This document shows positions 54,129 to 61,619 of a stretch of DNA of 64,000 nucleotides, piece by piece. Source of the stretch: Demequina sediminicola (lineage in GTDB: Bacteria; Actinomycetota; Actinomycetes; Actinomycetales; Demequinaceae); the NCBI RefSeq assembly GCF_000975055.1, contig NZ_BBRB01000006.1, positions 46,090 through 110,089 on the forward strand, in the 5' to 3' direction. The translations under genes and the position numbers were made by a program. The notes beneath the pieces were generated by a model that was not told the DNA's origin, ran no database searches, and worked only from the letters and a program-made list of their open reading frames with translations. Numbering within the stretch: the stretch's first letter is position 1; each line of letters starts with the position of its first letter.

Positions 54129-54779
54129 ATGTATGTGGTGACAGCTGACCAGCGTGGAAGCAAGCGTCGCGGAGATCGAGTTGAAGAACTCCTCGAGTGG
54201 TCCGTGGCGTGGTCCAAGCGGTGGTCCGATGCCGTCGCGCTTCCGTTGGAGCGCACTGTGGGCGATGAGGTCCAAGCAGTGCTGACCGATCCAGAGGCGG
54301 CCCTCGATCTCGCCTTGGCGTTAATGCGCCGCGAAGTGTGGTCCGTGGGGCTTGGCCTCGGCAACGTTGATCTCCCCTTGGCCGCCACGTCTCGCGCGAG
54401 TACCGGCCCTGCTTTTGTTTTCGCTCGCCGCGCCGTCGAGCGCGCCCGTGGACGGGCGGAGACCGTGCCCTTAGTTGTGGCGTGCGAGGACATGGAGCGG
54501 GAGGAGCATGCGACTGCTCTCCTTCAACTCCTTGGTGCGATCGTGAGGAAACGTTCCTCGGCAGGGTGGGAAGTGGCGGATCTTGATGTACAGGAACTCA
54601 CACAGAAGGAGATCGCCCATGCCCTGGGCATCAGCGCTCAGGCGGTAAGCCAGCGCAAAGCTGCGGCGCTCGTGGATGAAGAACGCCGTGCACGCCCGCT
54701 TGCGGTTGCGCTGATCTCCACAGATTCTGCGAGCCCGGTAGACGTGTCCGCCCGCGAGCGCCAGGATGGTGCGCTATGA
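54129..54779 (+). CDS. SatD-like protein with C-terminal helix-turn-helix
   Basis: 216 residues. MYVVTADQRGSKRRGDRVEEL, TVGDEVQAVLTDPEAALDLAL near residue 44 and GLGLGNVDLPLAATSRASTGPAF near 75 follow the SatD pattern, which superficially resembles nucleotide-cyclase-like folds. The C-terminal QKEIAHALGISAQAVSQRKA near residue 160 is a clear helix-turn-helix. It overlaps the next gene by four bases. The operator array at its promoter suggests autoregulation (inference). Biological role unknown. Confidence 0.75.
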   Translation: MYVVTADQRGSKRRGDRVEELLEWSVAWSKRWSDAVALPLERTVGDEVQAVLTDPEAALDLALALMRREVWSVGLGLGNVDLPLAATSRASTGPAFVFARRAVERARGRAETVPLVVACEDMEREEHATALLQLLGAIVRKRSSAGWEVADLDVQELTQKEIAHALGISAQAVSQRKAAALVDEERRARPLAVALISTDSASPVDVSARERQDGAL

Positions 54780-55198
54780 CGATGGAGACAGCAGTACTGA
54801 TCTTTCTGCTCGCTGTTGTGACCTCCGCGGGTCTTGGCGCGTGGGTCATTCCGCCTTTTCTCAATCTGCTCTCGTCGTCGCGCCGGGAGCCCACAAGCGA
54901 GGGGACACCGGACGACCACGCAAGTGGAGGAAACACCGGACTGTTGCTTGGCGGACTGTGGGTGGGGGTGCTTGAGCGCATCATCGTGACGGTCGCGGTC
55001 GCGCTCGACGAGCCGACTGCGGTAGCGATTGTGGTGGCCGTGAAGGGGCTCGGTCGCTACCCGGAATTGAGGGATACCTCGTCGCCAAACCGTGCCGAAG
55101 CGTCCGAGCGGTTCATCGTAGGAACGCTCGCAAGCTTGGCGCTGGCTGCTTCCTTGGGGTACGTGGCTCGCATCGCGCTGGCGTCTGCCGGGCAGTAG
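54776..55198 (+). CDS. Small membrane protein resembling the C-terminal part of DUF3307
   Basis: 140 residues, coupled to the SatD-like gene by ATGA. One N-terminal segment (VLIFLLAVVTSAGLGAWVIP), then GLWVGVLERIIVTVAVALDE, AIVVAVKGLGRYPELRD and SERFIVGTLASLALAASLGY. The LERxxI ... AVKxxxRxxEL ... GTLxSLxLA pattern resembles the end of DUF3307 proteins, which frequently pair with SatD; the N-terminal DUF3307 part is absent. About three membrane segments. Confidence 0.7.
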   Translation: MTMETAVLIFLLAVVTSAGLGAWVIPPFLNLLSSSRREPTSEGTPDDHASGGNTGLLLGGLWVGVLERIIVTVAVALDEPTAVAIVVAVKGLGRYPELRDTSSPNRAEASERFIVGTLASLALAASLGYVARIALASAGQ

Positions 55199-55275
55199 GC
55201 GCGGCAGGACTGGCTGGCTCAAGCGCCTGAGTACACTGGTGGGCAGTCTTGCACCCTGCATCGTGAGGAGCACAC

Positions 55276-56034
55276 GTGTCCGGTCACTCCAAGTGGGCCA
55301 CCACCAAGCACAAAAAGGCAGTCATTGACGCCAAGCGCGGCAAGCTTTTTGCCAAGCTGATCAAGAACATCGAAGTTGCTGCCCGCACTGGCGGCGGCGA
55401 CCTGGCCGGAAACCCCACGCTGTATGACGCCGTCCAGAAGGCCAAGAAGTCTTCGGTGCCGAACGACAACATTGACCGCGCGGTCAAGCGTGGTTCTGGG
55501 CTCGAGGCTGGCGCGGCTGACTACGAGACGATCATGTATGAGGGCTATGGCCCCAACGGCGTTGCCATGCTCATTGAGTGCCTGACGGACAACCGCAACC
55601 GCGCTGCCATGGAAGTGCGCACAGCGCTGACCCGTAATAACGGCACGCTTGCTGACCCGGGTTCAGTCTCCTATCTGTTCTCTCGCAAGGGCCAGGTCGT
55701 CGTGTCCAAGGACGGAAACGTGACCGAGGATGCGTTGATGGAGGCGACTCTCGACGCCGGTGCTGAAGAGATCGAAGATTCTGGTGATGTCTTCCTCATC
55801 ACGTCGGAAGCCACTGATGTCGTTGCTGTGCGTACCGCGTTGCAGGAATCAGGCATCGACTATGACTCCGCGGAAGCGGCGTGGGTTCCTTCGGTCAAGG
55901 TGGAACTTGATGTGGATGGAGCCAAGAAGATGCTGCGGCTGATCGACGCGCTTGAAGACTCTGACGATGTGCAGAACGTGTTTGCGAACATGGACGCATC
56001 GGATGAGGTGTTCGAGGCGGCGCAGGAAGACTAG
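55276..56034 (+). CDS. yebC: YebC/PmpR family translation/transcription factor
   Basis: 252 residues, starting [20 protein letters not shown], the universal YebC N-terminus; [20 protein letters not shown] near residue 87 and [16 protein letters not shown] near 190 also match. Recent work links the family to translation of proline-rich stretches. GTG start after GTGAGGAG. It is upstream of ruvC as in many bacteria. Confidence 0.95.
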   Translation: MSGHSKWATTKHKKAVIDAKRGKLFAKLIKNIEVAARTGGGDLAGNPTLYDAVQKAKKSSVPNDNIDRAVKRGSGLEAGAADYETIMYEGYGPNGVAMLIECLTDNRNRAAMEVRTALTRNNGTLADPGSVSYLFSRKGQVVVSKDGNVTEDALMEATLDAGAEEIEDSGDVFLITSEATDVVAVRTALQESGIDYDSAEAAWVPSVKVELDVDGAKKMLRLIDALEDSDDVQNVFANMDASDEVFEAAQED

Positions 56035-56057
56035 GCAGCTCACGCCGGTCGGCAATC

Positions 56058-56612
56058 ATGCGCATCCTGGGTATTGACCCCGGCCTCACTCGGTGCGGTC
56101 TCGGCGTGATCGATGCTGCGGGAGCTCGGCGTGTGTCTCTTGTGCACGTGAGTGCCGCCACATCTCCCACCACGGCCGACACTCCCGTACGCATCGCCAC
56201 ACTGGCCGATGCCATCGAGGCCGTTCTCGACGAGCATCGGCCCGATGCCGTGGCTCTTGAGCGTGTGTTCGCTCAAGCGAACGTGTCCACTGTGATGGGT
56301 ACAGCCCAGATTTCGGGTGTGGTGATGTTGTTGGCTCAGCGTCGTGGCCTGCCGGTGACGCTTTACACGCCCTCTGAAGTGAAGGCCGCGGTGTCAGGCA
56401 ACGGCCGAGCTGAGAAAGCCCAGGTGGGCTACATGGTGTCGCGTGTGTTGGGGCTGGCGTCTCCGCCCAAGCCGGCCGATGCCGCGGATGCTCTGGCGAT
56501 TGCCATCGCCCACGCCTGGCGTGGGGCTGCAGCGCCTGTGGGTACACAGGGGACGACGGCAGCACAGCGCCTGTGGGCGCAGGCTGAACGAGACGCGCGC
56601 CGACGCGGTTAA
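56058..56612 (+). CDS. ruvC: Holliday junction endodeoxyribonuclease RuvC
   Basis: 184 residues. Catalytic acids in ILGIDPGLTRCGLGV near residue 7, AVALERVFAQANVST near 67 and the C-terminal ASPPKPADAADALAIAIAH near 138. Cleaves Holliday junctions with RuvAB. A 92-base gap with a LexA-type box separates it from ruvA. Confidence 0.96.
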   Translation: MRILGIDPGLTRCGLGVIDAAGARRVSLVHVSAATSPTTADTPVRIATLADAIEAVLDEHRPDAVALERVFAQANVSTVMGTAQISGVVMLLAQRRGLPVTLYTPSEVKAAVSGNGRAEKAQVGYMVSRVLGLASPPKPADAADALAIAIAHAWRGAAAPVGTQGTTAAQRLWAQAERDARRRG

Positions 56613-56671
56613 CGGGGTTGACGAGTGCGGGCGAGTCTGCGCGTCGACGAGCCTGCTCTCCCGTAGCGTAT

Positions 56672-56687
56672 TCGTACATACGTTCGA
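56672..56687 (+). promoter_or_regulatory. LexA (SOS) box upstream of ruvA
   Basis: TCGTACATACGTTCGA matches the actinobacterial SOS consensus TCGAAC-N4-GTTCGA with one mismatch in the left arm. It lies 17 bases before the ruvA start and downstream of ruvC. Confidence 0.7.
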
Positions 56688-56704
56688 AGAGTGAAGGAGC
56701 AGGT

Positions 56705-57307
56705 GTGATCGCAACGCTCAGCGGTGAAGTTCTCTCTGTCGCGGCGACGAGTGCCGTAGTAGAGACCGGGGGAGTCGGCATGCGGGTGCTGTCGACACCA
56801 ACCACGCTTGCGGAACTGCGCCACGGCCACACGACACGCCTGCACACGCATCTGGTGGTGCGTGAAGATTCACTGACGCTGTTTGGTTTCGGCACCGAGC
56901 ATGAGCGGGACACGTTTGAAGTCCTGCAATCTGTTCAGGGCGTGGGCCCCAAATTGGCTCTCGCAATGCTGGCCGTCCACAATCCTGATGCGTTGGCGTC
57001 CGCCGTTGCTGCTGGTGACCGCAAGGCGCTTGAGCAGGTGCCTGGCGTCGGAGCCAAGGTGGCAGCGCGCCTCCTCTTGGAATTGGGTGGCAAGCTGTCG
57101 CTTCCGGAAGCTGACGGGGCGTCGCCTCATCGCGTCCAGGGCGCCGATGCGCGTGACCAGGTCGAAGAGGCTCTCGTGGGCCTTGGCTGGAACGCTAAGG
57201 TTGCCGCGCAGGCTGTCGACGGCGTAGTCGACGGACCCGTCAAGGTCGACGATGTCCCCGAAGTGCTGCGGCAGGCGCTGAAGACTATGGGAGCGCAACG
57301 TGGTTGA
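56705..57307 (+). CDS. ruvA: Holliday junction branch migration protein RuvA
   Basis: 200 residues. OB domain [20 protein letters not shown], then helix-hairpin-helix motifs [16 protein letters not shown] near residue 80 and [21 protein letters not shown] near 115, and a C-terminal RuvB-binding domain. GTG 56705 has GGAG five bases upstream. Overlaps ruvB by eight bases. Confidence 0.96.
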   Translation: MIATLSGEVLSVAATSAVVETGGVGMRVLSTPTTLAELRHGHTTRLHTHLVVREDSLTLFGFGTEHERDTFEVLQSVQGVGPKLALAMLAVHNPDALASAVAAGDRKALEQVPGVGAKVAARLLLELGGKLSLPEADGASPHRVQGADARDQVEEALVGLGWNAKVAAQAVDGVVDGPVKVDDVPEVLRQALKTMGAQRG

Positions 57308-58355
57308 TGACGCAGACCTCGACCCGCGGCTCGTTTCCGCGGACGCTGACGCCATCGAGCGTTCCAGTGAAGCTGCCCTCCGTCCGGGCAACCTCGACGA
57401 ATTTGTGGGGCAACAAACGCTCCGTGATCAACTGTCGCTCGTCCTTCGTGCAGCAACCGCTCGAGGAGCGACCGCCGATCACGTCCTGCTCTCTGGCCCT
57501 CCAGGCCTCGGCAAAACCACATTGGCGATGATCATCGCTTCTGAGATGGGGGCGCCGCTACGCCTCACATCTGGCCCGGCTATCCAACACGCCGGGGACT
57601 TGGCCGCGATCCTCTCGTCGCTTGACGAGGGGGATGTCCTTTTCATTGACGAGATTCACCGCCTGGCACGCCCTGCCGAGGAGATGCTCTATCTTGCGAT
57701 GGAGGACTTCAGAGTGGACGTGGTGGTGGGCAAGGGCGCCGGTGCCACGTCGATTCCGTTGAGTCTGCCGCGGTTCACGGTGGTCGGTGCCACGACCCGG
57801 GCGGGACTGTTGCCGGCCCCCTTGCGCGATCGTTTTGGGTTCACCGGCCACTTGGAGTTCTATGAGCCGGGGGAGTTGCAGCGCATCTTGGGTCGCTCGG
57901 CGCGCCTCCTGAAATTCGAGGTCGATGTCTCTGCTGCAGCGGAGATTGCACGACGTTCGCGAGGAACGCCACGTATCGCCAACCGACTTCTCCGACGGGT
58001 GCGTGACTGGGCCGAGGTGCATGGCTCCGGCCGTGGCGACATGGCCGCTGCACAAGAAGCGCTCCGGGTGTACGAGGTTGACGACCTTGGGCTCGACCGG
58101 CTCGACCGCGCAGTCCTACGGGCATTGTGCACGCGGTTCGGGGGCGGCCCAGTGGGGCTGTCAACTCTCGCGGTGTCGGTGGGAGAGGAGCCAGAGACCG
58201 TTGAGACTGTGGCCGAGCCGTTCCTCGTGCGCGAGGGCCTGATGAGTCGGTCTCCGCGCGGCCGAATTGCCACTACCGAAGCGTGGGAGCACCTCGGACT
58301 CCCCGTGCCGGACACCGCTCAAGGTGGGCATATCGGCGGCAGACTCTTCGACTAG
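57300..58355 (+). CDS. ruvB: Holliday junction branch migration ATPase RuvB
   Basis: 351 residues, AAA+ motor. [13 protein letters not shown] near residue 30, Walker [18 protein letters not shown] near 63, Walker [19 protein letters not shown] near 112, sensor 1 [21 protein letters not shown] near 160, arginine-finger region, and winged-helix C-terminus. GTG start inside the ruvA end; coupled. Confidence 0.97.
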   Translation: MVDDADLDPRLVSADADAIERSSEAALRPGNLDEFVGQQTLRDQLSLVLRAATARGATADHVLLSGPPGLGKTTLAMIIASEMGAPLRLTSGPAIQHAGDLAAILSSLDEGDVLFIDEIHRLARPAEEMLYLAMEDFRVDVVVGKGAGATSIPLSLPRFTVVGATTRAGLLPAPLRDRFGFTGHLEFYEPGELQRILGRSARLLKFEVDVSAAAEIARRSRGTPRIANRLLRRVRDWAEVHGSGRGDMAAAQEALRVYEVDDLGLDRLDRAVLRALCTRFGGGPVGLSTLAVSVGEEPETVETVAEPFLVREGLMSRSPRGRIATTEAWEHLGLPVPDTAQGGHIGGRLFD

Positions 58356-58389
58356 GGAACGATTTGGGCACAAAACGTTGTGAACAACG
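58355..58389 (+). promoter_or_regulatory. Possible ECF-type promoter and palindrome before secD
   Basis: GGGAAC (58355-58360), 15 bases, CGTT (58376-58379) resembles ECF sigma promoters of the GGAAC-N15/16-CGTT kind. The CGTT begins a perfect palindrome CGTTGT-GA-ACAACG (58376-58389). Confidence 0.35.
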
Positions 58390-58475
58390 GTGCCTTATTC
58401 GACGCGAGGGCTTGTGACGCTCTAGACTCGCCACGGCTCTCCGGAGCGCAGTCGACTGCCGAGTGAAGGAATCCT

Positions 58476-60488
58476 GTGTCAAAAGCGACAAAGGGCGCGC
58501 GCAAAGCGCTCATCGTACTAGGGGCGATCTTTGTCGCCATGTATGGCCTCCTCGCCGCAGGAGTGATCTGGGGTACTGCCTCATGGGCTCCGGGCCTTGC
58601 GCTCGACCTCGCGGGTGGACGTCAGATCATCTTGACGCCCGTCCTCGACGAGGGTGCTAGCCAGGAGATCGACCAGTCAGATCTTGATCAGGCTGTGGAG
58701 ATCATCCGTAACCGTGTTGACGCCTCGGGCGTCGCCGAGGCCGAGATCACCACCCAGGGCAACAACATCGTTGTGGCGTTGCCTGGTAACCCAGACCAGT
58801 CGACAGTTGACTTGGTCGCTCAGTCTGCTCAGCTTCAGTTCCGGCCGGTGTTGCTGACGGGCGCACCAGGGGCCACAACCGTAGACGAGGCCCAGGCCGA
58901 AGCGACCACGTCGCCGGCTCCGTCGGAAGAGGCTTCGATCGAACCTGAGGTGGACCTTTCGTCGACGCCGCAGCCCAGCGCTTCGACGATGTCGAATGTC
59001 GTCACCGAAACGGACGCTGCTGAAACTGCGTCGGCGACCGACGCATCGGCTGATCCCAGCCCGTCACCTAGCCCGTCGGCCGTCACGACCGATAGCGAAC
59101 TCGTGACGCCAGAGACTACTTCCGCCGTAGAACCGGTCTTCGGCGAGACTGACCCCTCGTCGTTCGAGTGGCTCACCGCTGACGTCCAGAGCGACTATGC
59201 CGCGCTCGATTGCACCGACGGCACCAACTACGCGGGTCGCAGCATGGGCGACCCCGAAACGGGCTACGTCGCTTGTGCTACCGACTTCCAGAAGGTTGCC
59301 ATGGGTCCCGTCGAACTCGACGGAAACGACATTGAGACTGCAACCTCTGGGCCCCGCATGACGCAGCAGGGCACGCTCACCGGTGACTACGAAGTCCGCA
59401 TCCAGTTCACGAGCGAGGGCGGAGCGAAGTTTGACGAGATCTCTCAGCGCCTGATGACGCTCGAGAGCCCCCGCAACCAATTCTCCGTGGTGCTGGACGG
59501 AGTGGTGATTTCGCACCCTCAGGTCACCGAACGCATCCCGGGCGGCGAAGCATCGATCTCAGGCAACTTCACCCAGGAGTCAGCGGAACAGCTCGCGAAC
59601 CAGCTCAAGTTCGGTGCGCTCCCCATCAGCCTTGAGGTGCAGTCGAACCAGCAGATTTCCGCGACGTTGGGTGCCGACCAACTGCAGAAAGGCCTCATCG
59701 CCGGACTCATCGGTCTGGGACTCGTGGTGATCTACTCGGTCATCCAGTACCGCGCGCTCGGTCTCGTCACCGTGGGATCGCTGCTCATCGCCGGCGCAGC
59801 AACGTACGGAATGATTGCGTTGCTGTCCTGGGGCATCGACTACCGACTGTCGCTGGCAGGTGTTGCCGGATTGATTGTCGCGATCGGTATTACGGCCGAC
59901 TCGTTCATCGTCTACTTCGAACGCATCCGCGACGAACTCCGTGAGGGGCGCTCTCTGACGAGTGCCGTTGATCACGCATGGAGGCGCGCACGCCGCACCA
60001 TCCTGGCATCGGACGCCGTGAGCCTCCTTGCCGCAGGAACGCTGTACTTCCTTGCAGTCGGAGGCGTGCGTGGCTTTGCCTTCACGTTGGGTCTCACCAC
60101 CCTGATTGACGTTCTCGTCGTCTTCCTGTTCACCCACCCAGTGATGATCCTGCTGGCCAAGACCAAGTTCTTTGGCAACGGTCACAAGTGGTCTGGCCTC
60201 GACCCACGTTCGCTGGGCCGCGAGTCCTTGTACAAGGGCCGTGGACGTGTGAAGTCGCAGTCCACTGGCACCGGGGCCGCAGATGGTTCGGGCGCAGGTT
60301 CTGCGACAAGCGACGGTCTCACTCTTGCGGAACGCAAGGCAGCCAAGCGCAAGGCCGCTACGGCGACCGTAGCGACCGCCGAGCTTGCTCAGGACGCGGC
60401 GGAAACCCACGACTCCACGTCGGCTGAATCTGATGGCGCTGATGCCGACGGACCCGACGCTGACGCATCGACGGAGGAGAAGAAGTAG
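58476..60488 (+). CDS. secD: Protein translocase subunit SecD
   Basis: 670 residues, six membrane segments, assists Sec export using the proton gradient. First segment ALIVLGAIFVAMYGLLAAG; LDLAGGRQIILTP motif near residue 43; transmembrane block from LIGLGLVVIYSVIQYRALG near 410 through GITADSFIVYFERIRDELREG. A Ser/Thr/Glu/Pro-rich insertion of about 100 residues (128-228) lies in the periplasmic-type domain, and a long charged C-terminal tail follows the last segment. GTG start. Confidence 0.95.
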   Translation: MSKATKGARKALIVLGAIFVAMYGLLAAGVIWGTASWAPGLALDLAGGRQIILTPVLDEGASQEIDQSDLDQAVEIIRNRVDASGVAEAEITTQGNNIVVALPGNPDQSTVDLVAQSAQLQFRPVLLTGAPGATTVDEAQAEATTSPAPSEEASIEPEVDLSSTPQPSASTMSNVVTETDAAETASATDASADPSPSPSPSAVTTDSELVTPETTSAVEPVFGETDPSSFEWLTADVQSDYAALDCTDGTNYAGRSMGDPETGYVACATDFQKVAMGPVELDGNDIETATSGPRMTQQGTLTGDYEVRIQFTSEGGAKFDEISQRLMTLESPRNQFSVVLDGVVISHPQVTERIPGGEASISGNFTQESAEQLANQLKFGALPISLEVQSNQQISATLGADQLQKGLIAGLIGLGLVVIYSVIQYRALGLVTVGSLLIAGAATYGMIALLSWGIDYRLSLAGVAGLIVAIGITADSFIVYFERIRDELREGRSLTSAVDHAWRRARRTILASDAVSLLAAGTLYFLAVGGVRGFAFTLGLTTLIDVLVVFLFTHPVMILLAKTKFFGNGHKWSGLDPRSLGRESLYKGRGRVKSQSTGTGAADGSGAGSATSDGLTLAERKAAKRKAATATVATAELAQDAAETHDSTSAESDGADADGPDADASTEEKK

Positions 60489-60490
60489 CC

Positions 60491-61576
60491 ATGGCCTCAA
60501 ATCTTGCTACCTGGGGCAACAAGCTCCACAACGGTGAAAAGACCTACCCCATCGTGGCCCAGCGCAAGCGCTGGTTCATTATCTCCGCCGTGCTGATGCT
60601 CGCAGCGATTGGAATCCTGCTCGGTAAGGGCCTCAACCTCGGTATCGACTTCACCGGTGGTGCGCAGTACATCATCCCTGGCATCGAGAACCCCGAGGCT
60701 GGTCCCGCTGAGGAAGCTGTCGGTAATGTCGTACCGAACCAAGAACCTCGTGTGTCGGTGCTTGGCGATGACTCCGTTCGCATTCAGCTGGGCGAGATCT
60801 CCGCAGACCAGCAAATGGAACTGACAGAGGAACTTGCAGCGGGCTACGACGTACCTGTCGACACCATCAGCTTTGACCAGATCGGCCCCACTTGGGGTGC
60901 TGCGGTGGGCCAGCAGGCTCTCCAGGGCCTCGTGATCTTCCTGTTGCTCGTCTTCGTGGTCATTACGCTTTATTTCCGGGCCTGGCGTATGGCAATTGCT
61001 GCGATCCTCGCCTTGATCCACGACTTGCTCTTCACGGTCGGTATCTACGCCCTGATCGGGTTCGAGGTGACACCCGCGTCGGTGATCGGATTCCTGACAA
61101 TTCTGGGCTACTCGTTGTATGACACCGTGGTGGTTTTCGACAAGGTCAAGGAAAACACGCAGCACTTCGAGTCTCAGAACCGCTACACCTATGCGGAACT
61201 TGCCAACCTTGCCGTGAACCAGACCCTCGTGCGTTCTATCAACACCTCGGTAGTCGCGTTGCTCCCTGTGGCATCGATCTTGTTCATTGGCTCGTTCGTC
61301 CTGGGCGCCGGAACTCTGAAGGACATTTCGCTCGCGCTCTTCATTGGTATGGCTGTAGGAACCTATTCGTCGATCTTCGTCGCCACACCGCTCGAGGTGA
61401 CATTGCGGCGCAAGGAGCCGAAGATTCAGAAGCACACCGAGAAGGTGCTCGCCCTGCGTGAAGGTGGCGAATCCGACGTGGTCGTGAACGATGACGGAGA
61501 GGTCCGAGTGGGCGCCCTCAAGGCGGGCGAACACTTAGGACAGGCCGCTCAACCAAAGCGCAAGGGCCGCAAGTAG
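60491..61576 (+). CDS. secF: Protein translocase subunit SecF
   Basis: 361 residues, partner of SecD. First segment RWFIISAVLMLAAIGILLG, LNLGIDFTGGAQY near residue 50, then five segments with ALIHDLLFTVGIYALIGFEV near 175 and GYSLYDTVVVFDKVKENTQ near 203. It starts two bases after the secD stop, with the ribosome site GAGGAG inside the secD end. Confidence 0.96.
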   Translation: MASNLATWGNKLHNGEKTYPIVAQRKRWFIISAVLMLAAIGILLGKGLNLGIDFTGGAQYIIPGIENPEAGPAEEAVGNVVPNQEPRVSVLGDDSVRIQLGEISADQQMELTEELAAGYDVPVDTISFDQIGPTWGAAVGQQALQGLVIFLLLVFVVITLYFRAWRMAIAAILALIHDLLFTVGIYALIGFEVTPASVIGFLTILGYSLYDTVVVFDKVKENTQHFESQNRYTYAELANLAVNQTLVRSINTSVVALLPVASILFIGSFVLGAGTLKDISLALFIGMAVGTYSSIFVATPLEVTLRRKEPKIQKHTEKVLALREGGESDVVVNDDGEVRVGALKAGEHLGQAAQPKRKGRK

Positions 61577-61619
61577 TCACCAGTAGAATGGGGTTTCGCT
61601 CACTGAGTAGGGAGGCTTC

